64,000 nucleotides of DNA from CAIKMD01 sp035605975 (lineage in GTDB: Bacteria; Pseudomonadota; Alphaproteobacteria; ATCC43930; CGMCC-115725), in assembly GCA_035605975.1 (NCBI GenBank), contig DATNGG010000040.1, positions 25,722 to 89,721 of the forward strand. Reading direction: 5' to 3'. The notes below the pieces were generated by a model that did not search any database, had not been told where the DNA came from, and saw nothing but the letters and a program-made list of their open reading frames with translations. The position numbers and the translations under genes are program-made. Below, one piece after another: positions 42,169-51,055 of this stretch (positions within the stretch are counted from its first letter, which is position 1; each line of letters begins with the position of its first letter).

Positions 42169-44658
42169 ATGGATACACTCTCGCGAGGCGAGCGCCGTCT
42201 CATCGTCAACGGAAGCAGCATCGCCCTGCCGCAAGAGGCATCGGAGCTTCCGCTCCTCTGGTTCCTGCGCGACCGGCTCGGACTCAAGGGCGCGAAATTC
42301 GGCTGCGGCCATGGCGGCTGCGGCGCTTGCCTCGTCGAGGCCGATGGCGAAGCCATGACCGCCTGCAATCATCCGGCCGCCGCGTTCCTCGGCAAAAGCG
42401 TGAAGACGATCGAGGCGATCGCCGCGGAAGAAGACAACCCGGTCATCCGTGCCTGGCTCGCGGAGCAGGTCCCGCAGTGCGGCTACTGCCAGCCGGGCAT
42501 GATCGTCGCGGCCAACGCGCTTTTGGCGCGCGACCCCAAGCCGAGCGATCACGCGATCGATCAGGCGCTGTCGCATGTGCTGTGCCGCTGCGGCACCTAT
42601 CCGCGCGCCCGACGCGCCGTCCATCGCGCCGCCGAGGGCCGATGGGCTGGCGCACCCTTCCCCGAAGCGCGCATGACGCCGGCGCCGCAAGCGCCGGCCA
42701 GCGCCGTCGTATTCAATCCTTGGGTCAAGATTGCGCGCGACGGCACGGTCGTCGTTGTGATCGGTCAAGCCGAGATGGGCCAGGGCATCACGACCTCGCT
42801 GCCGATGCTGGTCGCCGAAGAGCTCGGCGTACCGCTCGAGCGCGTGGCGACCGAGACCGCCCCGGCCGATCACATCTACGATAACCCCTTCATCCACGAG
42901 CAGATGACGGTCGGCAGCCTCAGCATCCGAACAAATTGGGAGCGCATGCGCCGCGCCGGCGCGGAAGTGCGCGAGCGCCTGATCGCGGCCGCGGCCGCGC
43001 GCTGGAATGTGGCGGCGAAAGAATGCCGCGCGCAAGAGGGAGAAGTGGTTCACACTCTTTCCGGCCGCGCTCTCAATTTTGGCGCGCTCGCCGAAGCGGC
43101 AGCCGCGCTGAGCGCGCCGAAGAATCCACCACTCAAATCGATCGATGAATTCGAGCTTCTCGGCAAGCCGACGGCGCGCCGCGAGATTCCGGCGCATATT
43201 GCCGGCCGCACCGTCTTCGGTATGGATGTCGATCTTCCCGGCGCGCTTTGTGCGACCATGCTCATGCCGCCGGTCATCGGCGCGAAACTCGAGCGCGTCG
43301 ATACGGCGGTGGCGCGCGCCATACCGGGCGTGCACGATGTTGTCCATATCCCGAGCGGCATCGCGGTGGTAGCCGATGATTTCTGGTCCGCAATGAAAGG
43401 CCGCGAGGCGCTCGGCGCGCTTTGGTCGGGCGGTCTTGCGGGCGTCTCGAGCGGGCAGATCACGCAGCGCCTGCGCCAGGCGCTCGGCCGTGAGGGAGAG
43501 CACATTCAAGAGCACGGCGACGCGCTGGGCGCCCTCGATCGCGCTCGAACCGTGATCGAGGCGGAATACGAGACGCCCTATCTCGCCCACGCGCCCATCG
43601 AGCCGATGAATTGCGCCGCGCGCCTGACCGACGGGTTGTGCGACATCTGGGTTCCGACCCAGAGCCAGACGATCGCGCAGGATGCTGCCGCGCGCGCCGC
43701 CGGCTTGCCGCCCGAAAAAATTCGCGTGCACACGACCTATCTCGGCGGCGGCTTCGGCCGGCGCACAGTGCCGGACTTCGTCACGCAGGCGGTTGAGATC
43801 GCCAAGGCGACGGGCCAACCGATCCGGCTCGCCTGGACGCGCGATGAAGACATGCGCAACGACCATTACCGTCCAGCCAGCCTCACCCTTCTGCGCGGCG
43901 GCCTCGATGCGCGAGGCGAGCCCATCGCCTGGTTTCTGCGCGCCGCCGGTCCCGAGCTCGTCGGCGAAGGATTGGATGTCGCTTATGACCTGCCCGATCT
44001 TCGCACCGAGCACGTGCTTGAGGATCCAGGCGTTCCGACCGGCTATTGGCGCTGCGTCGGCGCGACCCAGCACGCTTTCGCCGTCGAAGGCTTCATGGAC
44101 GAGCTCGCCCATGCCGCTTGCGCCGATCCGGTCGAATTCCGGCTACGTCATCTCGGCTCCTCTCCGCGGCTCAAAGCGGCGCTGGCGCTGGCGGCGGCAA
44201 AATCGCATTGGAACGAGCCGCCGCTTCCCGGCCGCGCGCGCGGCGCCGCCGCCTATCGCGCGCATGGTGGATGGTGCGCGCAAATCGCCGAAGTTGCGCG
44301 CGAGACCGCCGGCGGCTTCAACGTCGCGCGCATCACTTGCGCGGTCGATTGCGGCTTTGTCGTCAATCCCGACACGGTGAAGGCGCAGCTCGAAGGCGCG
44401 ATCATCTTCGGCCTGACCGCGGCCTTGAAAGGCGAGATCACGATCGCCGATGGCCGCGTGCAGCAGACAGGATTCCGGGATTACCCGCTGCTGACCATCG
44501 CCGAGACGCCCGAGATCGAGGTTCACATCGTGCCGAGCCGCGAGGCGCCGAGCGGTGCCGGGGAATGCGGCGTCCCGCCGGTTGCGCCCGCTGTCGTCAA
44601 TGCGATCTTCGCCGCGACCGGCCATCGCATCCGGCGCCTGCCGATCCTAAAAGGGTGA
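42169..44658 (+). CDS. fused IorA-IorB-type molybdenum hydroxylase (xanthine oxidase family)
   Basis: An 829-residue protein joining two subunits that are normally separate. Residues 1-155 are the two-[2Fe-2S] subunit: C46, C51, C54, C66 (GCGHGGCGAC) and C104, C107, C139, C141 (CGYCQPGM; CRCGTY). From ~175 on is the molybdopterin-binding part of isoquinoline 1-oxidoreductase beta (IorB) type, with VVIGQAEMGQGITTSLPM, YLGGGFGRR and the C-terminal GAGECGVPPVAPA that holds the probable catalytic Glu (E799). AGGAG precedes the ATG. No FAD subunit is present, as in Ior enzymes, and no signal peptide. Hydroxylation of an N-heterocycle or aldehyde is likely. Confidence 0.88.
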   Translation: MDTLSRGERRLIVNGSSIALPQEASELPLLWFLRDRLGLKGAKFGCGHGGCGACLVEADGEAMTACNHPAAAFLGKSVKTIEAIAAEEDNPVIRAWLAEQVPQCGYCQPGMIVAANALLARDPKPSDHAIDQALSHVLCRCGTYPRARRAVHRAAEGRWAGAPFPEARMTPAPQAPASAVVFNPWVKIARDGTVVVVIGQAEMGQGITTSLPMLVAEELGVPLERVATETAPADHIYDNPFIHEQMTVGSLSIRTNWERMRRAGAEVRERLIAAAAARWNVAAKECRAQEGEVVHTLSGRALNFGALAEAAAALSAPKNPPLKSIDEFELLGKPTARREIPAHIAGRTVFGMDVDLPGALCATMLMPPVIGAKLERVDTAVARAIPGVHDVVHIPSGIAVVADDFWSAMKGREALGALWSGGLAGVSSGQITQRLRQALGREGEHIQEHGDALGALDRARTVIEAEYETPYLAHAPIEPMNCAARLTDGLCDIWVPTQSQTIAQDAAARAAGLPPEKIRVHTTYLGGGFGRRTVPDFVTQAVEIAKATGQPIRLAWTRDEDMRNDHYRPASLTLLRGGLDARGEPIAWFLRAAGPELVGEGLDVAYDLPDLRTEHVLEDPGVPTGYWRCVGATQHAFAVEGFMDELAHAACADPVEFRLRHLGSSPRLKAALALAAAKSHWNEPPLPGRARGAAAYRAHGGWCAQIAEVARETAGGFNVARITCAVDCGFVVNPDTVKAQLEGAIIFGLTAALKGEITIADGRVQQTGFRDYPLLTIAETPEIEVHIVPSREAPSGAGECGVPPVAPAVVNAIFAATGHRIRRLPILKG

Positions 44659-44663
44659 CATCG

Positions 44664-45494
44664 ATGGACGTTGCCGAAGCGGCGCGAGCCGCGCCGCCCG
44701 CCATCCGAACCGAAGGCTTGACCAAGCGATACGGCGACGTGCTTGCGGTCGCGGACGTCACTTTCGCGGTGGCGGCCGGCGAAGTGTTCGGACTCATCGG
44801 CGAGAACGGCGCGGGCAAGACCACGCTCGTCAAGATGCTGACCACTTTGCTGGCGCCGAGCGCGGGCAGCGGGTTCGTCGCGGGCTTCGATATCCTGCGC
44901 GACGCGGCCGAGGTCCGCCGCCATATCGGCTATGTGCCGCAGCTGCTCTCGGTCGACGGCTCGCTGACCGGCTATGAGAACATGATGCTGTCGGCGCGGC
45001 TCTATGCGACGCCTCATCATGATCGCCGGGCGCGCATCCGCGAGGCGCTCGAGGCGATGGGGCTCGCCGAAGCCGCGGACCGGCTGGTGCAGAACTATTC
45101 GGGCGGGATGATCCGCCGGCTCGAGATCGCGCAGAGCATGCTGCACCGGCCGAGCGTCCTCTTCATGGACGAGCCGACTGTCGGCCTCGATCCGCTGGCG
45201 CGCGACGCGGTGTGGACGCATGTGCGCGATCTGCGCCGCCGTTTCGGCATGACCATGCTTCTCACCACCCATTACCTCGATGAGGCCGACAATTTGTGCG
45301 ACCGCATCGCCATCATGAATCGCGGACGCATCGTGGCGCTGGGAACGCCCGCGGAGCTCAAGGCGCTGGTCGGCCCGCAAGCGACGCTCGATCAGGTGAT
45401 GGAGAAGCTCGTGGGCGGCGAGAGCGAGACCTTGGAAAAAGGAGGATTGAGCGATGTCCGACGCGAGCGGCGCACCGTCATCACCCATCGCTAG
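44664..45494 (+). CDS. ABC-2-type exporter ATP-binding protein (DrrA/NodI-like)
   Basis: A 276-residue ATPase: Walker A GENGAGKTT, signature YSGGMIRRLEIA, Walker B SVLFMDEPTVGLD, switch His in TTHYLDEAD. The C-terminal extension ATLDQVMEKLVGG is typical of daunorubicin-resistance-type ATPases. It begins five bases after the molybdenum hydroxylase stop, so may be co-transcribed with it, and overlaps the permease gene by 41 bp. It would power export of a drug-like or polysaccharide/lipid compound. Confidence 0.92.
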   Translation: MDVAEAARAAPPAIRTEGLTKRYGDVLAVADVTFAVAAGEVFGLIGENGAGKTTLVKMLTTLLAPSAGSGFVAGFDILRDAAEVRRHIGYVPQLLSVDGSLTGYENMMLSARLYATPHHDRRARIREALEAMGLAEAADRLVQNYSGGMIRRLEIAQSMLHRPSVLFMDEPTVGLDPLARDAVWTHVRDLRRRFGMTMLLTTHYLDEADNLCDRIAIMNRGRIVALGTPAELKALVGPQATLDQVMEKLVGGESETLEKGGLSDVRRERRTVITHR

Positions 45495-46284
45495 CACGCC
45501 GCGCGGCGAGATTCTCGCCGATTACGCAACGCAGCTCTGGGCGGTCGCCGCCGCGGAGATCGCCAAGCTGCGCCACGATCCGCTCGAGCTCTTCACCCGC
45601 GCCGTGCAGCCGGTTCTGTGGCTGCTGTTCTTCGGCCAGGTGATGGGGCGCGTGCGCGGCATGAACACGGGCGGCCTCTCCTACCAGGACTTCCTCGCGC
45701 CCGGCATCCTCGCGCAGAGCGTGCTCTTCGCCGCGATCTTCTACGGCATCGCCGCGATCTGGGAGCGCGATCTCGGCATCCTGCAGCGCTACCTCGTGAG
45801 CCCGGCGCCGCGCAGCGCGCTGATCGCCGGCAAGGCCGTGTCCTCGGCGATCCGCGGCCTCGCCCAGGCCTTTATCGTCTATCTGATCGCGCTGGCGATG
45901 GGCGCCGATTTGAGCCTCGCGCCGCTGCATATCCTCGGCGCGGCGTTGTTCATCGCGCTGGGCTCGGCGCTGTTCTCGACCTTCTCGCTCATCATCGCCT
46001 GCTGGGTGAAGACGCGCGAGCGCTTCATGGGCATGGGCCAGGTGCTGACCATGCCGATCTTCTTCGCCAGCAACGCGATCTATCCGATCGATCTGATGCC
46101 GCGCTGGCTGCAGGCGATCTCGCACGGCAATCCGCTGACCTATCAGGTCGACGCGCTGCGGGCGCTGATGCTCAAAGGCGGCGTGAGCGCGCTCGGCCTG
46201 CCGCTCGATTTCACCGTGCTCGCCGCGACCACGCTCGTCTTCACCGCGCTCGCCGGGAGCCTCTATCCGCGCATGGGCGCCTAA
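45454..46284 (+). CDS. ABC-2-type exporter permease
   Basis: A 276-residue membrane protein with six predicted helices and the ABC-2 signature NPLTYQVDALRALML near the C-terminus, preceded by FFASNAIYPIDLMPRWLQAISHGNP. It is the partner of the ATPase whose 3' end it overlaps by 41 bp. Its GGAGGATTGAGCG upstream region lies inside the ATPase gene and supports coupling. The DrrB/NodJ group is the closest match; cargo unknown. Confidence 0.9.
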   Translation: MSDASGAPSSPIASTPRGEILADYATQLWAVAAAEIAKLRHDPLELFTRAVQPVLWLLFFGQVMGRVRGMNTGGLSYQDFLAPGILAQSVLFAAIFYGIAAIWERDLGILQRYLVSPAPRSALIAGKAVSSAIRGLAQAFIVYLIALAMGADLSLAPLHILGAALFIALGSALFSTFSLIIACWVKTRERFMGMGQVLTMPIFFASNAIYPIDLMPRWLQAISHGNPLTYQVDALRALMLKGGVSALGLPLDFTVLAATTLVFTALAGSLYPRMGA

Positions 46285-46295
46285 AGCGCCGCGGC

Positions 46296-47306
46296 CTATT
46301 GATCGAGCCGCGCCGCGGCTTCCTTGGCGAGCGACATGTCGACATAGGGCTTCACGTCGATCGCGGTCGCGATGATGCCCGCCTCTTTCATCGTATCGAC
46401 GTTCTTTTGCAGACGCTGCACATCCACCATGGCGTGCGGATCGTAGTAATAGTCGCCCTTGCTGTAGACCCAACTCGCGAGCTGCGCCTCCGGCATCTTG
46501 GTCTGATCGGCGAGCTGCTTCACGGCCTCCATGCGCGTCTTCGGATCGAACATCCAGCGCCGCATGCGCATATTGTCCTCGAGGAAATCGACCAGCGCGG
46601 CGCGGTTCGTCCTGACGAAATCCGCCTTCGCCATCCACATCAGCGTCTCGACCGGGCCGAACGCGTCGCCGACGCTGAAGATCGGCTTCAACTCGGGATC
46701 GGCGAGCGCCCGCAAATGGAACGGCGTCACCAGCACGGCGGCATCGACCTTGCCGGCCTGCAGCGCCGGCAGCTGCGCCGGAAACGGCACCTCGATGATC
46801 TGATAGTCGCGCGGCGCCATCATGCCATGTCGCGCCATCACCATCTCGGCCGCGGAATCGACATTGGAGCCGCGCACGCTGACGCCGATGACCTTGCCTT
46901 TCAAATCCTCGATGGTGTTGATCCTGGTCTTCTTCACCCAGAAATAAGTTTGCAGATAGCCCGGCACCTCGGTCGAGATCTGCTGGCCGATGATGCGCAG
47001 ATCGAGCTTGGCGTTGGTGACGCCCAAGACCAGCGCTTGCGGGCTCAGCGTGCTGAGATCGGTCTCGCCGACCGCGAGCGCAGTCAAGGTGGCGCCGCCG
47101 CCCGCGAGATGAAGCGGCTCGACCACATAGGATTTGCCGTAATGCCGATACACATCGGGCGCGTAGTGCGGCACGGTCGGGATGAGCGGCGCGAATTGGC
47201 CGGGGATGATGTTCCAATCGGCGCGGATTTTCACGGGATCGGCTTTCGCCAACGGGCAGAGTGCGAAGATAAGAGCGGCGAGCGCCGCCGCGCGCAAAAA
47301 CGTCAT
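46296..47306 (-). CDS. ABC-type substrate-binding protein, NMT1-like
   Basis: A 336-residue exported protein: short signal peptide (LRAAALAALIFALCPLAKA), then VKIRADWNIIPGQFAPLIPTVPHYAPDVYRHYGKSY, then LKGKVIGVSVRGSNVDSAAE. It belongs to the NMT1/THI5-like fold, in which pyrimidine-, sulfonate- or phthalate-like ligands are found. It follows the dehydrogenase gene after 27 bp on the same strand and is probably its operon partner. No permease or ATPase of an importer is nearby. Confidence 0.8.
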   Translation of the reverse strand: MTFLRAAALAALIFALCPLAKADPVKIRADWNIIPGQFAPLIPTVPHYAPDVYRHYGKSYVVEPLHLAGGGATLTALAVGETDLSTLSPQALVLGVTNAKLDLRIIGQQISTEVPGYLQTYFWVKKTRINTIEDLKGKVIGVSVRGSNVDSAAEMVMARHGMMAPRDYQIIEVPFPAQLPALQAGKVDAAVLVTPFHLRALADPELKPIFSVGDAFGPVETLMWMAKADFVRTNRAALVDFLEDNMRMRRWMFDPKTRMEAVKQLADQTKMPEAQLASWVYSKGDYYYDPHAMVDVQRLQKNVDTMKEAGIIATAIDVKPYVDMSLAKEAAARLDQ

Positions 47307-47333
47307 GATCTCTCCCCCTCGCTTGGCCTGCCG

Positions 47334-48440
47334 TTATTTGTCGGGCGCGACCACCAGATTGGCGAAGCCGCCCGGCCGCTCGTCGCGGATGTCGCGCAGC
47401 GCATCGTTGACGCCGGCGAGCGGATAGGTTCGCGGCTCCCAGGGCGACAGGTCGAGCGCGCCGACCCGCGCCATCTCCGCCATCAGCGCTCCTTCTTCAT
47501 TGCTGAACCAGTTGGAGCCGCGATATTGCTTGCCGGTCGTCATGAATTGCGTCGGGTTGAGCGGCAAAGGCTCGGCCAAGGCGCCGATATTGACCGTCAT
47601 GCCGCCGCGCTTCACCGCGCCCTGCGCCTCAATGAGCGGCGCCGCCGGGCCGCCGCGCCCGGTGCAATCGAGCAAAAGATCGACGCCCGCGCCTTCGGTG
47701 CGCTCCAACACCCAGGGCGTGATCGGCTGGTCGCCCAACGCCATCGTATCGACCCGCCTCGGCGAAAGTTTCTTCAGCCGCTCGAACACGGCGCGGTTGC
47801 GGCCCCAGCCGAGGATGCGCGTCGCGCCCATGGCGAGCGCCAGCATCACCGCGCCGACGCCGAGCGTGCCGGTGACGCCGTTGATGGCGATCCAGCTTCC
47901 CGCGCCGACCCCGCCGCGCCGCAGCCCCGAGAACGAGGTGCCGAGATAGCCCCAGCGCGCGCCCTGCTCGAAACTCACCTCCTCGGGCAGCTTGACGAGG
48001 CTCGCGGCCGAGGCGGTGACGTATTCGCTGAGCCCGCCATAGGGATACTCATCGAGCAGCGCGGCGCCTTTCGGCGAGAAGCCGAAATAGCCGCGCAGCG
48101 CCGCATCGCCGCAGAAGAGCGGCCGGCCGGCGCGGCAATGGATGCAAATCCCACAGGCGAGGAACGGGTTGATATAGACTCGGTCGCCGGCTTTGACCGC
48201 CGAGCGGCCCTCGGGCGGCTTGACCACGATCCCGGCGGCATCGAGCCCCATGATCGCCGGCATTTTCGGCAGGTGATGCCAAAGCTTGCCGCCGACAATG
48301 GTGTTCATATTGGGGATGATGCCGCAGGCCTTCACCGCGATCAGCGCGTCCTGCGGCCGCGGCACGGGCCGGGGAATGATATCGACGCGGAAGGGCTGGC
48401 CCGGTTCGTGCAGCCGCGCCGCGCGCATCTCCTCCGTCAT
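47334..48440 (-). CDS. zinc-type alcohol dehydrogenase-like (MDR) oxidoreductase
   Basis: A 368-residue MDR protein. The structural zinc site is intact (C96, C99, C102, C110 in ACGICIHCRAGRPLFC) and the Rossmann motif is seen in NGVTGTLGVGAV. The catalytic zinc site is altered: C39 is present (KACGIIPN), but the usual GHE is GLD, so the zinc may be lost or bound differently. It would still oxidise or reduce an alcohol/aldehyde or enone with NAD(P). It lies upstream of a binding-protein gene on the same strand. Confidence 0.85.
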   Translation of the reverse strand: MTEEMRAARLHEPGQPFRVDIIPRPVPRPQDALIAVKACGIIPNMNTIVGGKLWHHLPKMPAIMGLDAAGIVVKPPEGRSAVKAGDRVYINPFLACGICIHCRAGRPLFCGDAALRGYFGFSPKGAALLDEYPYGGLSEYVTASAASLVKLPEEVSFEQGARWGYLGTSFSGLRRGGVGAGSWIAINGVTGTLGVGAVMLALAMGATRILGWGRNRAVFERLKKLSPRRVDTMALGDQPITPWVLERTEGAGVDLLLDCTGRGGPAAPLIEAQGAVKRGGMTVNIGALAEPLPLNPTQFMTTGKQYRGSNWFSNEEGALMAEMARVGALDLSPWEPRTYPLAGVNDALRDIRDERPGGFANLVVAPDK

Positions 48441-48594
48441 TCACACCTCCCCTGCCCCCGCGCCGCCGCGATCGCGCGGCCTAGGCGTTGCAAGATTGCG
48501 CGCTCCGCTTCCAGGCGTAAAGCGCGAACCTGCGCGCGGGAACAAGGCACGCGGCGTCGGCATCGCCCGCACCGCATCAGGGCGAGGAAAGGCC

Positions 48595-48762
48595 TTAGAT
48601 TGGGTTTGCCCCGCTCCGCAGCAGCTGGGCCGAGTCCAGCCAATAAGAGAGCGCCGCCCCCAAAAACAGGCCGGCAAAGCCGAGCGCGAGCACGGCAGCG
48701 AAATTCTCGGGCGCATTCGCCCGCCGGCGCGGGCCGCGCCGCCGATCGTCAAGAGAAGACAT
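48595..48762 (-). CDS. small single-pass membrane protein (55 aa)
   Basis: A short frame with ATG at 48762 and TAA at 48595-48597. The protein starts MSSLDDRRRGPRRRANAPEN (basic, cytoplasmic) and has one hydrophobic helix (AAVLALGFAGLFLGAALSYWL) before a short tail ending in NPI. The positive-inside pattern and clean helix argue for a real gene; GGGGAT upstream is a modest ribosome site. No family is recognised. It stands alone between the dehydrogenase and the ogt gene. Confidence 0.55.
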   Translation of the reverse strand: MSSLDDRRRGPRRRANAPENFAAVLALGFAGLFLGAALSYWLDSAQLLRSGANPI

Positions 48763-48873
48763 GGATCCCCGATCCCCGTTGCGCCTGCTGTGCCGATGCT
48801 GGCGGGCAGGCGCGCCTGTTGTGGCAAAGATCGCGCGACAAGGAGGAAGCGAATTTGCCCGGTCACGATTTTG

Positions 48874-49449
48874 TCACAAGAATCCGCCGCGCACCCACGG
48901 CGCCTTTTTTGGGCGGGGAATCGTGAACAATGCCCCGCGCATGCTCTCGTGCACCAAGAGCCAGCGCTTGCGCTCGATCCCGCCGCCATAGCCGGTCAGC
49001 GACGCGTTCGCGCCGATCACGCGGTGGCAGGGAACGACGATGGCGATCGGGTTGGCGCCGTTCGCGAGCCCCACGGCGCGAACCGCGGTCGGCTGGCCGA
49101 TCCGCGCCGCCAAGGTGCCGTAGCTGATGGTCTCACCCACCGGAATTTGCCGTAGCGCGTCCCAGACTTTGCGCTGAAACGTGCTGCCGTTGGTCGCGGT
49201 CGGCAAGGCGTCGATGGCATCGAGCTCGCCGGCGAAATAGGCCTCGAGCGCGCGCCGCGCCGCCGAAGGCTGCGCCGTCTCGATCAGCCGAATGCCCTCC
49301 GTGCCATAGTGCCGGCGAAAGAGCCGCTCCATGCGCGGCTCGTGATCTTGCCACTCGACGGCGCGCAGGCGATGCTGGTCGTCGCTGACGATGAACATCG
49401 CGCCGGTCGGCGTCATGAGACGTTCCAGCGAAAAGCTTTGCTCGGTCAT
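48874..49449 (-). CDS. ogt: methylated-DNA--protein-cysteine methyltransferase
   Basis: A 191-residue suicide DNA repair protein that removes methyl or alkyl groups from O6-guanine and O4-thymine. The active site is C141 in IVVPCHRVIG; the helix-turn-helix ATAVRAVGLANGANP-like stretch (PTAVRAVGLANGANPIAI) places DNA. Length fits the Ogt/AdaB group with an N-terminal ribonuclease-like domain. It is divergent from the Ada-AlkA fusion with a 145-bp shared region that contains a long inverted repeat. Confidence 0.93.
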   Translation of the reverse strand: MTEQSFSLERLMTPTGAMFIVSDDQHRLRAVEWQDHEPRMERLFRRHYGTEGIRLIETAQPSAARRALEAYFAGELDAIDALPTATNGSTFQRKVWDALRQIPVGETISYGTLAARIGQPTAVRAVGLANGANPIAIVVPCHRVIGANASLTGYGGGIERKRWLLVHESMRGALFTIPRPKKAPWVRGGFL

Positions 49450-49504
49450 GGCGGTCGTCCCTCGCGCTGTCGAGCGACAGATATGGTCCGGGCCATTGGC
49501 GCAA

Positions 49505-49563
49505 TCTAGCGGTTTTCGGACGCGGTCAAGCCGCGCCGCTGACGATGTCCGAAATCCGCTAGA
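49505..49563. promoter_or_regulatory. 17-bp inverted repeat in the divergent ogt/ada-alkA promoter region
   Basis: TCTAGCGGTTTTCGGAC (49505-49521) and GTCCGAAATCCGCTAGA (49547-49563) are reverse complements with a single mismatch, separated by 25 bp. The left arm is 56 bp from the ogt start and the right arm 32 bp from the ada-alkA start, so each gene faces the same element. It is a candidate binding site for the Ada-type regulator coded next to it; this is inference from position and symmetry. Confidence 0.65.
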
Positions 49564-49594
49564 CGACGCTACGGCCGGGGCTCATCTTCCGGCA

Positions 49595-51043
49595 ATGGAT
49601 CTCGATCATGCCGCGTGCTACCGCGCGATTTCGCTGCGCGATGCCCGCTTCGACGGCCGCTTCTTCACCGGCGTCAAGACCACCGGCATCTATTGCCGGC
49701 CGATCTGCCCGGCGCGCACGCCGCGCGCGGAGAACGTGATCTTCTATCCCACGGCGGCGGCGGCGCAGGAAGCGGGGTTTCGTCCCTGCCTGCGCTGCCG
49801 GCCCGAGACTGCGCCCGATCTCGGCGCGTGGCGCGGCACCTCGAACACCGTGTCGCGCGCCTTGGGATTGATCGAGCTGGGCGCGTTGGACGAGGGCAGC
49901 GTCGATGCGCTCGCCGGCCGCCTCGGTCTCGGCGAGCGCCAGCTGCGGCGTCTCTTCATGCAGCATCTCGGCGCGTCGCCGATCGCCGTCGGGCAAACGC
50001 GCCGCGTTCTCCTCGCCAAGCAGCTCATTCACGAGACGCGCTTGCCGATGGCCGAGATCGCTTTCGCGGCAGGGTTTTCCAGTATCCGCCGCTTCAATGA
50101 GACCTTCCGCCAATTGTTCGGCCGCGCGCCCGGCGCGCTGCGGCGCGGCAGCGCGCCGGAGATTTCGGCGGGGCCACGCGGCGAGATCGCGCTGCTGCTG
50201 CGCTATCACCCGCCTTACGATTGGCCGGCGATGGCGGCGTTTTTGAGCCGCCGCGCCATTCCCGGCATCGAGACCGTCAGCGCCGAGCGTTATAGGCGCT
50301 CGATCGCACTCGACGGCGTGCACGGCATCGTCACGGTCGAGCCCGCCGAGGGCCACGCGCTGCGCGCGACAGTGCGGTTTCCGAAGCTCGCCGCCTTGCC
50401 GGCGATCATCGCGCGGCTGCGGCGCGTCTTCGACCTTCAGGCCGACCCGGTCGCCATCGTCGCCCATCTCGCGCAAGACCCGGCCTTGGCACCGCTGGTG
50501 AAGGCGCGGCCGGGCTTGCGCGTGCCGGGCGCGTGGAGCGGCTTCGAGCTCGCGATCCGCGCGGTGCTGGGACAGCAGATCACCGTCACCGCCGCGACGC
50601 GCCTCGCGGGACGACTCGTTGCCGCGCATGGCCGACGCCTCGCGGAGCCGGATGGCGGACTGACGCATGTGTTTCCCGAGCCGGAAGCCTTGGCCGCGTC
50701 CGATCTCTCATCGCTCGGCATGCCGCGCAGCCGCGCCGCGGCACTCTCAGCCGTTGCGCAAGCCGCCATCGCCGAGCCGCAGCTTTTCGATGCCACCGCC
50801 GATCTCGAAGAGGCGGTGCGGCGGCTGCGCGCGATCCGCGGCGTCGGCGAGTGGACGGCGCAGTACATCGCTTTGCGGCAGATGCGCGAGCCGGATGCTT
50901 TTCCCGCCGCCGATATCGGTCTCATCCGCGCCCTCGCGCGCCATGATGAGCGGGCGCAAGGACCCTCCGACCTGCTCGGCCGCGCCGAGGCATGGCGGCC
51001 GTGGCGCGCTTACGCCGCGCAGCATCTCTGGGCTTCGGCCTGA
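49595..51043 (+). CDS. Ada N-terminal/AraC HTH-AlkA fusion: DNA-3-methyladenine glycosylase II with regulator domains
   Basis: A 482-residue protein in three parts. Residues 1-~75 are the Ada zinc domain with C34, C38, C65 and C68 (IYCRPICPA; CLRCRPE), which can take methyl groups from phosphotriesters; ~80-175 is an AraC-type helix-turn-helix (IAFAAGFSSIRRFNETFRQLFG); the rest is AlkA with the HhH-GPD motif (LRAIRGVGEWTAQYIALR) and the catalytic aspartate in PAADIGL. The ATG at 49595 is chosen over a longer frame that enters the promoter region. It is likely both sensor/activator and base-excision enzyme of an adaptive response, divergent from ogt. Confidence 0.92.
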   Translation: MDLDHAACYRAISLRDARFDGRFFTGVKTTGIYCRPICPARTPRAENVIFYPTAAAAQEAGFRPCLRCRPETAPDLGAWRGTSNTVSRALGLIELGALDEGSVDALAGRLGLGERQLRRLFMQHLGASPIAVGQTRRVLLAKQLIHETRLPMAEIAFAAGFSSIRRFNETFRQLFGRAPGALRRGSAPEISAGPRGEIALLLRYHPPYDWPAMAAFLSRRAIPGIETVSAERYRRSIALDGVHGIVTVEPAEGHALRATVRFPKLAALPAIIARLRRVFDLQADPVAIVAHLAQDPALAPLVKARPGLRVPGAWSGFELAIRAVLGQQITVTAATRLAGRLVAAHGRRLAEPDGGLTHVFPEPEALAASDLSSLGMPRSRAAALSAVAQAAIAEPQLFDATADLEEAVRRLRAIRGVGEWTAQYIALRQMREPDAFPAADIGLIRALARHDERAQGPSDLLGRAEAWRPWRAYAAQHLWASA

Positions 51044-51055
51044 GCGGCTGTCGCG

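Noticed and set aside
42010..44112. Minus-strand extension of the SsuA-like frame (to 1024 residues)
   Set aside because: Antisense to the molybdenum hydroxylase, whose cysteine motifs and frame are unambiguous.
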